In this document: piece by piece, positions 7,124 through 13,588 of the stretch
How the letters are laid out: each line of letters begins with the position of its first letter
How positions within the stretch are numbered: the stretch's first letter is position 1
NCBI GenBank assembly: GCA_033238645.1
Contig: BQXR01000016.1
Location: forward strand, 1 to 16,186
Direction of reading: 5' to 3'
DNA: 16,186 nucleotides
Origin: Thiomicrorhabdus sp033238645
GTDB taxonomy: Bacteria; Pseudomonadota; Gammaproteobacteria; Thiomicrospirales; Thiomicrospiraceae
Notes under the pieces: model-generated
Database searches by the model: none
Told to the model about the DNA's origin: nothing
Seen by the model: only the letters and a program-made list of their open reading frames with translations
Translations under genes and position numbers: made by a program

Positions 7124-8554
7124 CTAAGCAGCTGCTCCAGCTTGATTAGTAGATCTAGCTTCTGCAGTGCGAATTGTCATAATAATGTTATATAACATTA
7201 CACATGCACCAGAGAAGAACAACAGACCACCAAAGGCACGCATTGCATAATAAGGATGCATCGCTGCTACAGACTCAGCAAAGGTATAAGCTAAAGTTCC
7301 GTACTCATCATAAGCACGCCACATTAGACCCTGCATGATACCTGATACCCACATAGCAATTACGTAGAACACTGTACCAATAGTAGCTAACCAGAAGTGA
7401 ATATTGATTAACTTCATAGAGTACATCTCAGTACTCCAAAGCTTCATCACCATGTGATAGATTGCACCGATAGAAACCATTGCTACCCAACCTAATGCAC
7501 CAGAGTGAACGTGACCAACCGTCCAATCAGTATAGTGAGAAAGAGCGTTTACAGACTTAGCCGCCATTACAGGACCTTCGAATGTAGACATTGCATAGAA
7601 CGCAAGAGACATAATCAAGAAACGTAAGATATAATCTGTACGTAGTCTATCCCAAGCACCAGAAAGCGTTAGCATTCCGTTTAAAGCACCACCCCAAGAA
7701 GGAATGATCATCGCTAGAGAGATAGCTGCACCAAGTGAACCTGTCCAATCTGGAAGAGCTGTGTACTGAAGGTGGTGAGCACCTAACCATACATAACCGA
7801 ACATTAATGCCCAGAAGTGAATTACAGATAAACGGTAAGAGTAGATTGGACGTTGTGCTTGCTTAGGTACAAAATAGTACATAATTGCAAGGAAACCAGC
7901 AGTCAGGAAGAAACCTACCGCATTGTGTCCCCACCACCACTGTATCATCGCATCTTGAACACCAGAGAACAGTGAATAAGAACGGAATAGTGATACCGGA
8001 ATAGAAAGACCATTTACAACATAAAGATATGTAATCGCGATCATCATACCCATAAAGAACCAGTTCGAAACGTAAACGTGCGAATGAGTTTCTTTATTAC
8101 GAGATGCAATCGTTAACACGAAGTTAAACGTATACATAGTCCAAACAATTGCAATTGCAATTGCAATTGGCCACTCTTGCTCGTGGTATTCCTTACCTGT
8201 AGTCATACCAAGACCAATTGTAATTACTGTTGCCAAAAGACCGACGGTAAACATAATTGCTGTTACCCATGCCAGTCCATTACTCCACAATTTAGTACCG
8301 TTCGTACGTTGAACAGTATAAAAAGCTGTTGCCATTAGCGTCATACCACCAAATGCAAAAATAACGGTATTCGTGTGAATAACTCGTAATCTAGCAAAAG
8401 TGATTTCCGCAATATCAAAATTTAACGCAGGCCATGCTAGCTGAGATGCTGCAAAAGTACCGAAAAAAGTACCTAGCACCAAAAAAACTACCGCACCCAC
8501 TGTTAAATACTTAACTACGCCATCGTTATATTGTGGCTTTGCTGTAGTATCCAT
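7124..8554 (-). CDS. ccoN: Cytochrome cbb3 oxidase catalytic subunit CcoN
   Basis: Haem-copper oxygen reductase (C family) subunit I, which reduces O2 to water and pumps protons. The 476 residues carry about 12 membrane helices and all expected ligands: His60 (RVIHTNTVIFAFGG) and His350 for low-spin haem b, His210 (WWWGHNAVGF) and His260/His261 (LGAHHLQYTALPDW) for CuB, His348 (VGHVHSGALGWV) for haem b3, the cross-link Tyr254 in FGYVW, and Glu326 in STFEGP. AAGGGG lies about ten bases before the ATG. It is the first gene of the cco cluster, downstream of an FNR-like box. Within it, at 8146-8169, is a fourfold CAATTG repeat encoding IAIAIAI. Confidence 0.98.
   Translation of the reverse strand: MDTTAKPQYNDGVVKYLTVGAVVFLVLGTFFGTFAASQLAWPALNFDIAEITFARLRVIHTNTVIFAFGGMTLMATAFYTVQRTNGTKLWSNGLAWVTAIMFTVGLLATVITIGLGMTTGKEYHEQEWPIAIAIAIVWTMYTFNFVLTIASRNKETHSHVYVSNWFFMGMMIAITYLYVVNGLSIPVSLFRSYSLFSGVQDAMIQWWWGHNAVGFFLTAGFLAIMYYFVPKQAQRPIYSYRLSVIHFWALMFGYVWLGAHHLQYTALPDWTGSLGAAISLAMIIPSWGGALNGMLTLSGAWDRLRTDYILRFLIMSLAFYAMSTFEGPVMAAKSVNALSHYTDWTVGHVHSGALGWVAMVSIGAIYHMVMKLWSTEMYSMKLINIHFWLATIGTVFYVIAMWVSGIMQGLMWRAYDEYGTLAYTFAESVAAMHPYYAMRAFGGLLFFSGACVMLYNIIMTIRTAEARSTNQAGAAA
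8146..8169. repeat. Fourfold tandem hexamer CAATTG inside ccoN
   Basis: Four exact copies of the self-complementary hexamer CAATTG in a row. On the coding strand they encode alternating Ile-Ala in a membrane helix (IAIAIAI, about residues 130-136). Copy-number change would keep the frame and add or remove an Ile-Ala pair. Confidence 0.85.
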
Positions 8555-8658
8555 CAGTTGGATTCCCCTTTTAGTCTTAACATTTTGTCTTCATCTGCCT
8601 CATAGTGACTACAGACGTTGACTCCTCAATGCAGGATTATACATTGCGAAGTCAGCGC

Positions 8659-8697
8659 TTTATAGCCATAAACCAGTGGAAAGTTAATCGACATCAA
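8659..8697 (-). promoter_or_regulatory. FNR/ANR-dependent promoter of ccoN (predicted)
   Basis: The FNR-type box TTGAT-GTCG-ATTAA (minus strand, 8697-8684) matches TTGAT-N4-ATCAA at nine of ten positions. Overlapping its proximal half is a -35-like TTAACT (8687-8682), 17 bases from a good -10, TATAAA (8664-8659). The box centre would lie near -38, close to the usual -41.5 of activated promoters. This gives a leader of about 100 bases before ccoN. cbb3 operons are commonly induced by FNR/ANR at low oxygen, which supports the call. Confidence 0.62.
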
Positions 8698-8757
8698 GAA
8701 CAATGTACGGCTTATTTCCCACAGGGATATCAAGCAAAATTAGACACCCATAAAAAT

Positions 8758-8782
8758 AATCTCAGGGATTATCCCAGAGATT
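8758..8782. repeat. 25-bp near-perfect palindrome in the ccoN-hisB intergenic region
   Basis: AATCTCAGGGAT, one central T, then ATCCCAGAGATT. The two 12-base arms match at 11 positions. It is symmetric and not followed by a U tract on either strand, so a protein-binding site is more likely than a terminator. It lies about 60 bases upstream of the FNR box relative to ccoN and about 230 bases from hisB. Confidence 0.5.
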
Positions 8783-9011
8783 TAACCTTGTTGCATACCA
8801 AAATAAACTTATGGGCACTAGGTTTTACTTATAACCCCTTGCCTTTAGTTGGTTATTAACCCTTGAAATAGCCTTGAATAATCCCCATAGACCACTAGAT
8901 TCTTCATCCAAGTTTAAGACTTGATTCAGGGTACATTAACCCTTCAACAATATATAAATAGTTATTCATTTCAGTTATCATATCGCCATCATTGAATTCA
9001 GGATTTCCATT

Positions 9012-9599
9012 ATGCGCACAGCAACCATTGAAAGAAATACACTTGAGACTCAAATTCAGATTTCAGTCAACCTCGATGGACAAGGGGAGGCCAAGCTTAA
9101 AACAGGCGTTCCTTTCTTTGAACACATGTTAGATCAAATTGCCCGTCACGGTATGATCGATATGGATATCAATGCCAATGGAGATACTCATATTGATGAC
9201 CACCATACAGTTGAAGATGTAGGTATTACTTTAGGTCAAGCCATTACTGAAGCGATAGGTGATAAAAAAGGCATTACTCGCTACGGGCATGCTTACGTTC
9301 CTTTGGATGAAGCGCTATCCCGTGTGGTAATTGATCTTTCAGGCCGTCCTGGCCTAATTTTTAATTGCGATTTCACTCGTGAAAAGATCGGTAACTTCGA
9401 GACCGAGCTGGTTTTTGAATTCTTCCAAGGATTTGTTAACCATGCAAATGCATCAGTTCATATTGACTGCCTACGCGGCCACAACGCTCACCACCAAGCA
9501 GAGACCATTTTCAAAGCATTTGGTCGTGCACTGCGTATGGCGCTCACACCCGATACGAGAATGGCTGGCAAAATGCCTTCTACCAAAGGAAGTCTATAA
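9012..9599 (+). CDS. hisB: Imidazoleglycerol-phosphate dehydratase HisB (monofunctional)
   Basis: Removes water from imidazole glycerol phosphate to give imidazole acetol phosphate in histidine synthesis, in the cytoplasm using Mn2+. The 195 residues contain the two metal-binding motifs DDHHTVED (62-69) and HNAHHQAE (157-164), plus FFEHMLDQIARHG near the start. There is no fused histidinol-phosphatase domain, unlike enterobacterial HisB. AGGA lies eight bases before the ATG. hisH starts on the very next base after the stop, so the two genes are tightly linked. Confidence 0.97.
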   Translation: MRTATIERNTLETQIQISVNLDGQGEAKLKTGVPFFEHMLDQIARHGMIDMDINANGDTHIDDHHTVEDVGITLGQAITEAIGDKKGITRYGHAYVPLDEALSRVVIDLSGRPGLIFNCDFTREKIGNFETELVFEFFQGFVNHANASVHIDCLRGHNAHHQAETIFKAFGRALRMALTPDTRMAGKMPSTKGSL

Positions 9600-10238
9600 A
9601 TGGATCAGAAACTGGTTGCAGTCATTGACTACGGTATGGGAAACCTACGTTCAGTCTCTCAAGCTGCAGAGCATGTTGCTTCTGATAACACGCGTATCTT
9701 AGTCACTAGTAATCCAGTGGATATTGAGGCGGCTGATGCCATCATATTCCCTGGCCAGGGTGCTGCAAAAGCTTGTATGTCGGCACTACATGACACAGGC
9801 ATGATCCATGCTATTCAAAATTCAGCCCAAGAGAAACCATTTCTGGGCATCTGCATGGGACTGCAGATTTTAATGACCCATAGTGATGAGAACAATGGCA
9901 TCAACTGTATGGATGTAATCCCTGGCAATGTAAAACATTTTGAGTTTGACGAGAGTTCAAGCCTTAAGGTTCCACATATGGGTTGGAATCAAATCCATCA
10001 AACCCACGAGCATGCTTTATGGCATAACATTCCTCAAGATAGCCGCTTCTATTTTGTACACAGTTATTTTGTAGAACCTGAGAACAAGGCTCTTATTGCA
10101 GGAACAACCACTCACGGCACGACCTTCTCATCCGTCCTGAGTCACAACAATCTATTCGCAATTCAAGCTCACCCTGAAAAAAGTGCTGACCATGGTTTAC
10201 AGCTATTCAAAAACTTTTTACAGTGGAATGGGCAATAA
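9600..10238 (+). CDS. hisH: Imidazole glycerol phosphate synthase, glutaminase subunit HisH
   Basis: Class I glutamine amidotransferase that releases ammonia and channels it to HisF. The 212 residues have the nucleophile Cys85 in GICMGLQIL and the His191/Glu193 pair in QAHPEKS that completes the catalytic triad; the start (VAVIDYGMGNLRSV) is typical. GGAAG lies seven bases before the ATG, inside the end of hisB. hisA follows after 36 bases. Confidence 0.97.
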   Translation: MDQKLVAVIDYGMGNLRSVSQAAEHVASDNTRILVTSNPVDIEAADAIIFPGQGAAKACMSALHDTGMIHAIQNSAQEKPFLGICMGLQILMTHSDENNGINCMDVIPGNVKHFEFDESSSLKVPHMGWNQIHQTHEHALWHNIPQDSRFYFVHSYFVEPENKALIAGTTTHGTTFSSVLSHNNLFAIQAHPEKSADHGLQLFKNFLQWNGQ

Positions 10239-10274
10239 AACATTTATAAAGATTTAATTTAAAGGTTACTCAGC

Positions 10275-11021
10275 ATGTTACTTATTCCTGCAATCGACTT
10301 AAAAGATGGTGAATGTGTTCGCCTAAGACAAGGTGTTATGGAAGGCGCTACTGTTTTCTCTGGTGATATTGTTGCCATGGCCGAAAGATGGGTTTCACAA
10401 GGCGCACGTCGTTTACACATGGTTGATCTTAATGGGGCTTTTGAAGGCAAGCCAGTCAACAGTAAAGCGGTTTACCAAGTACGTGAAGCCTACCCAGATC
10501 TCCCCATTCAAATTGGTGGCGGTATTCGTGATCTTGAAACGATCGAAGCCTATCTGAATGCTGGGGTTAGTTACTGCATCATAGGTACTAAAGCGGTTCA
10601 TAATCCAGAGTTTGTCGCAGAAGCTTGCAAAGCTTTCCCTGGACACATTATGGTTGGCCTTGATGCCAAAGACGGCATGGTTGCTATTAATGGTTGGGCT
10701 GATGTCACCAATCACGAAGTCACCGAGCTGGGCAGACAGTTTGAAAATGATGGTGTAGAAGCCATTATCTATACCGATATCGGTCGTGATGGCATGATGC
10801 AAGGTGTTAACATTGAAGCAACTCAAGCCCTAGCGAAAGCGCTGACTATTCCTATTATTGCATCTGGTGGCATCACTAACCTTGATGACATCACAGGTTT
10901 ATCCACCATTGAATTGGATGGTGTAACGGGAGCGATTACTGGTCGAGCGATCTATGAAGGGTCACTAGATTTTAAAGAAGGCCAAGCGCTTTCTGATTCA
11001 CTCTCTCCTTTTAAAAAATAA
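10275..11021 (+). CDS. hisA: ProFAR isomerase HisA
   Basis: Isomerises the ribosyl group of ProFAR to PRFAR, the substrate of HisF/HisH. The 248 residues form a (beta/alpha)8 barrel with catalytic Asp8 (LLIPAIDLKDG) and Asp130 (VGLDAKDG), and the phosphate-binding loops GGGIRD (81-86) and ASGGI near the end. AAAGG lies nine bases before the ATG. The 60-base gap to hisF contains a hairpin. Confidence 0.97.
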   Translation: MLLIPAIDLKDGECVRLRQGVMEGATVFSGDIVAMAERWVSQGARRLHMVDLNGAFEGKPVNSKAVYQVREAYPDLPIQIGGGIRDLETIEAYLNAGVSYCIIGTKAVHNPEFVAEACKAFPGHIMVGLDAKDGMVAINGWADVTNHEVTELGRQFENDGVEAIIYTDIGRDGMMQGVNIEATQALAKALTIPIIASGGITNLDDITGLSTIELDGVTGAITGRAIYEGSLDFKEGQALSDSLSPFKK

Positions 11022-11038
11022 ACAAAATCACTCTGGTC

Positions 11039-11061
11039 GCTCGGGACACCCTGTCTCGGGT
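11039..11061 (+). other. Hairpin between hisA and hisF
   Basis: Arms GCTCGGGACA (11039-11048) and TGTCTCGGGT (11052-11061) with a CCC loop. Ten pairs form in the plus-strand transcript, three of them G-U; on the minus strand these become mismatches. It is followed by TTAAAATCTT, a poor U tract, so it looks more like an attenuator, stability element or processing site than a full terminator. Confidence 0.45.
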
Positions 11062-11081
11062 TAAAATCTTAGGAAAACTTT

Positions 11082-11855
11082 ATGAGCTTAGCAAAACGTA
11101 TTATCCCTTGTTTAGATGTGGATAATGGACGCGTCGTGAAAGGTGTTCAATTCGTAGATATTCGTGATGCTGGAAATCCTGTTGAAGTGGCAAAACGCTA
11201 CGATGAGCAGGGGGCAGATGAAATTACCTTCTTAGATATTACTGCAACAGCGCATGACCGTAATACAACAGTACATATGGTTGAAGAAGTCGCAAGCCAA
11301 GTCTTCATCCCCCTGACCGTTGGGGGTGGAATTCGCAAGATTGAAGATATACGTATTATGCTCAATGCGGGCGCAGACAAAGTGGCCATCAACTCCGCAG
11401 CTATCTTCAACCCTGAATTTGTTCAGGAAGCCTGTGAAGTATTTGGCTCTCAGTGCATTGTTATCGCCATTGATGCCAAAAAGGTCAGTTCAGAAGGCGA
11501 AGCCAATCGTTGGGAAATTTTCACCCACGGTGGTCGTAAAGAGACTGGTATTGATGCCGTAGAGTGGGCTAAAAAAATGGAAGCCTTTGGCGCTGGAGAG
11601 ATACTACTCACGAGCATGGATCGCGATGGCACCAAGATTGGTTTTGATATTGAATTAACTCGCACCATCGCTGACAGTATTAAAATCCCTGTCATCGCGT
11701 CTGGTGGTGTTGGTGAACTGGATCACCTATGCAAAGGGATCACAGAAGGACATGCCGAAGCAGTATTAGCCGCCAGCATATTCCACTTTGGTCAACACAC
11801 CGTGCAAGAAGCAAAAGAAGCCATGCAAGCAGAAGGCATAGAGGTAAGGTTATGA
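11082..11855 (+). CDS. hisF: Imidazole glycerol phosphate synthase, cyclase subunit HisF
   Basis: Uses ammonia from HisH to turn PRFAR into imidazole glycerol phosphate and AICAR. The 257-residue (beta/alpha)8 barrel has the catalytic aspartates at 12 (IIPCLDVDNGRVVKG) and 131 (IAIDAKKV), and the phosphate loops TVGGGIR and ASGGVGE. AGGA lies seven bases before the ATG. Its stop overlaps the next start (ATGA), which is hisE and not the expected hisI. Confidence 0.97.
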   Translation: MSLAKRIIPCLDVDNGRVVKGVQFVDIRDAGNPVEVAKRYDEQGADEITFLDITATAHDRNTTVHMVEEVASQVFIPLTVGGGIRKIEDIRIMLNAGADKVAINSAAIFNPEFVQEACEVFGSQCIVIAIDAKKVSSEGEANRWEIFTHGGRKETGIDAVEWAKKMEAFGAGEILLTSMDRDGTKIGFDIELTRTIADSIKIPVIASGGVGELDHLCKGITEGHAEAVLAASIFHFGQHTVQEAKEAMQAEGIEVRL

Positions 11856-12190
11856 GTGATATTCTAAAGCAACTGGATGAAGCACTAGAAGCACGTAAAT
11901 CAGAATCCGCTGATAGCTCCTATGTCGCCAGCTTATATGACAAAGGACTTGAAAAAATCCTTAAGAAAGTCAGTGAGGAAGCCTCAGAAACCATCATGGC
12001 CGCTAAAGATCTTGAACACCATGAGACTCAAGAGAATAAAGACCATCTTGTTTATGAGATAGCAGACCTTTGGTTTCATACCATGGTACTATTGGCTTCA
12101 AAAAATCTTTCGAGCGAAGCCGTTACTTCAGAATTACAACGACGCTTCGGTCTATCTGGCCATGAAGAAAAAGCCAGTCGAGAAAAATAA
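11852..12190 (+). CDS. hisE: Phosphoribosyl-ATP pyrophosphohydrolase HisE
   Basis: Hydrolyses phosphoribosyl-ATP to phosphoribosyl-AMP, the second step of histidine synthesis. The 112 residues fit stand-alone HisE; the all-alpha NTP pyrophosphohydrolase signature is E43-x-x-E46 (SEEASET) with E69-x-x-D72 (YEIADLWFH). The frame is open further upstream inside hisF, but the ATG at 11852 matches the family N-terminus, overlaps the hisF stop (ATGA) and has GAGG seven bases before it. No HisI domain is fused to it. Confidence 0.95.
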   Translation: MSDILKQLDEALEARKSESADSSYVASLYDKGLEKILKKVSEEASETIMAAKDLEHHETQENKDHLVYEIADLWFHTMVLLASKNLSSEAVTSELQRRFGLSGHEEKASREK

Positions 12191-12244
12191 GCAGAGCTGT
12201 TTTAAACTAATTTATCGCTTTTTTAGCGAAGAAGGGCAAAATCA

Positions 12245-12577
12245 ATGACTGATGACAAAACTCTATTTAGCAAAATCATCGATAAAGAGATTCCAACTGA
12301 GTTTGTTTATGAAGATGATAAATGTATCGTGATCAATGATATCAACCCAAAAGCACCCGTTCACCTACTTATTATTCCAAAAAAGCCCATTGCTACCCTG
12401 TTTGACCTAAAGCCTGAAGATAAGGATTGCATGGGACATATGATGCTACTACTTCCGCAGCTAGCTCAATCACAAGGCCTTGATGGATTTAAGACCCAAA
12501 TCAACACAGGCAAATCTGGTGGACAAGAAATATTTCATATCCACATCCACTTAATGGGCAGTAAAGCAGGTCAGTAA
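12245..12577 (+). CDS. HIT-family purine nucleoside phosphoramidase (HinT-like)
   Basis: Small cytoplasmic nucleotide hydrolase of the histidine-triad family; HinT-type members hydrolyse AMP-lysine and AMP-amide bonds. The 110 residues contain the triad HIHIHLMG (98-105), the N-terminal FSKIIDKEIPTEFVYEDD and the NDINPKAPVHLLIIPKKPI block typical of HinT. GAAGGG lies about eight bases before the ATG. A HIT gene between hisE and tatA is a known arrangement in proteobacteria, so this is probably part of the his transcript; a functional link to histidine synthesis is not shown. Confidence 0.94.
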   Translation: MTDDKTLFSKIIDKEIPTEFVYEDDKCIVINDINPKAPVHLLIIPKKPIATLFDLKPEDKDCMGHMMLLLPQLAQSQGLDGFKTQINTGKSGGQEIFHIHIHLMGSKAGQ

Positions 12578-12663
12578 ACTACTAAGCAAGCGTGATCTCA
12601 TGTCGTTATCAACTTAACTATAGGGATAGATAAAAAACATTTAAGCAGTTACTGATATGTTTT

Positions 12664-12672
12664 TGCTATGAT
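12664..12672 (+). promoter_or_regulatory. Extended -10 promoter for tatABC (predicted)
   Basis: TGCTATGAT matches the extended -10 form TGnTATAAT except for one base. There is no good -35, which extended -10 promoters can lack. Transcription would start near 12679, about 80 bases before tatA. It lies in a 182-base gap after the HIT gene that is otherwise empty. Confidence 0.45.
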
Positions 12673-12713
12673 TGAACCCGTTACACAAAATAAGCTTAAC
12701 CTTTAAAGTAAAA

Positions 12714-12735
12714 ATTAACGCCTAATTGCGTTAAT
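12714..12735. repeat. Perfect inverted repeat in the tatA leader
   Basis: ATTAACGC, a 6-base spacer, then GCGTTAAT: perfect 8-bp arms, ending 24 bases before the tatA start and 14 bases before its GGAG. It may be an operator or a leader hairpin. On the minus strand it is followed by TTTTAC, but no gene on that strand needs a terminator here. Confidence 0.5.
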
Positions 12736-12759
12736 CTAAAGATAAAAATGGAGACCCAC

Positions 12760-12999
12760 ATGGGCATCAGTATTTGGCAGTTACTTATTATTCTTGCAAT
12801 CGTTCTAGTTCTTTTTGGCGCTAAACGCCTTAAAAATGTTGGTGGCGATTTAGGCAATGCAATCAAAGGCTTTAAAAATGCCGTTAAAGAAGAAGAGAAA
12901 AAAGAAGACACTAACTCCGCGCAAACTTTAGAGAAGAAAGGCGGCGAAAATGTTTTTGATGTTGCAGCAGAAGAGAAGAAAACCGAAGAGAAGAAGTAA
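12760..12999 (+). CDS. tatA: Twin-arginine translocase subunit TatA
   Basis: Pore-forming subunit of the Tat system, which exports folded proteins across the inner membrane. The 79 residues start MGISIWQLLI like E. coli TatA, with one membrane span (4-18), the FG hinge (19-20), an amphipathic helix (about 22-45, with FKNAV) and a Lys/Glu-rich tail. I chose the ATG at 12760 over the in-frame ATG at 12748 because it gives the family N-terminus and places GGAG six bases upstream. tatB follows after 53 bases. Confidence 0.96.
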   Translation: MGISIWQLLIILAIVLVLFGAKRLKNVGGDLGNAIKGFKNAVKEEEKKEDTNSAQTLEKKGGENVFDVAAEEKKTEEKK

Positions 13000-13052
13000 T
13001 CTTCTGGCAATACTCTTTTTCACGCTCAACACTTTCAACGCGGGTCTACTAA

Positions 13053-13580
13053 ATGTTTGATATTGGTTTTCTTGAAATAATGGTTATTCTAATCATCGCT
13101 CTATTAGTGATTGGACCTGAACGCATGCCAGAAGTTGCCCGCAAAATTGGTGGTTTTATGGGCAAGATGCGCCGCTTCATTAACTCCGTTAAAGAAGATG
13201 GCCAGATGCAAGAGACCATTAAAGACTTTAAAGAGTCTATGAATGTTGAAGAGCAACAGCAACAGCTTAATAACATCAATAAAGAGCTACAGTCTGGACT
13301 CAGCTTTGATACAGGCCTAAAGCAAGAAGATTTCCAGCGTCCAGCCTTTGGTGGATCTGATACAGAAGTTGAGGCAGTTGCGCCTAGCCAGTTTAATAAA
13401 GCACCTTCACAACCGACTGCGCCACAACAACCTGAAGCAAGCACCAGTGTTGAAGCTGAAACCCCCGTCTCAACCGAGCAATCAGTTGCCGTTAAACACG
13501 GTATTCCACAAGACCCTATAGAAGGGTCTAATACACAGCCTTCAAATAGCACATTGTCTTCTGAAACAACTAAAAGTTAA
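13053..13580 (+). CDS. tatB: Twin-arginine translocase subunit TatB
   Basis: Forms the signal-peptide receptor with TatC. The 175 residues begin MFDIGFLEIMVILIIALLVI with Glu8 conserved, the GPERMP hinge (about 21-26) and an amphipathic helix to about 60. The rest, from about residue 80, is a low-complexity tail rich in Gln, Pro, Ser, Thr and Glu, as is common in TatB. The Shine-Dalgarno sequence is weak. tatC starts eight bases after the stop. Confidence 0.95.
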   Translation: MFDIGFLEIMVILIIALLVIGPERMPEVARKIGGFMGKMRRFINSVKEDGQMQETIKDFKESMNVEEQQQQLNNINKELQSGLSFDTGLKQEDFQRPAFGGSDTEVEAVAPSQFNKAPSQPTAPQQPEASTSVEAETPVSTEQSVAVKHGIPQDPIEGSNTQPSNSTLSSETTKS

Positions 13581-13588
13581 ACGACTTT

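Larger units (their letters stand above)
8555..9011. promoter_or_regulatory. Divergent ccoN / hisB intergenic region
   Basis: 457 bases with no convincing gene. It holds the FNR-like box and ccoN promoter (8659-8697), a 25-bp near-palindrome (8758-8782), a small palindrome GGTTATTAACC (8851-8861) and two copies of ATTAACCCTT (8856-8865 and 8935-8944). For hisB I see AGGA eight bases before the ATG but no convincing -35/-10 pair, and no His-rich leader peptide that would suggest classical his attenuation. Confidence 0.6.

Noticed and set aside
8605..8859. 84-codon frame with GTG start in the ccoN-hisB gap
   Set aside because: No ribosome site, no recognisable motif, and it spans the FNR box, the ccoN promoter and the 25-bp palindrome; it is most likely chance.
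10413..10826. 137-codon minus-strand frame opposite hisA
   Set aside because: Shadow of the well-supported hisA gene, with no promoter or family match.
11729..11851. Upstream extension of hisE inside hisF
   Set aside because: The extra 41 residues are basic, do not match HisE, and the ATG at 11852 has the better ribosome site and coupling.
12215..12229. TCGCT-TTTTT-AGCGA hairpin between hisE and the HIT gene
   Set aside because: Only five base pairs with no U tract; could easily be chance.
12748..12759. Alternative tatA start four codons upstream
   Set aside because: It would place the GGAG inside the gene and add MetGluThrHis before the conserved family N-terminus.
13049..13552. 167-codon minus-strand frame opposite tatB
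   Set aside because: It mirrors the tatB frame; the Ser/Cys-rich product is typical of an antisense shadow.
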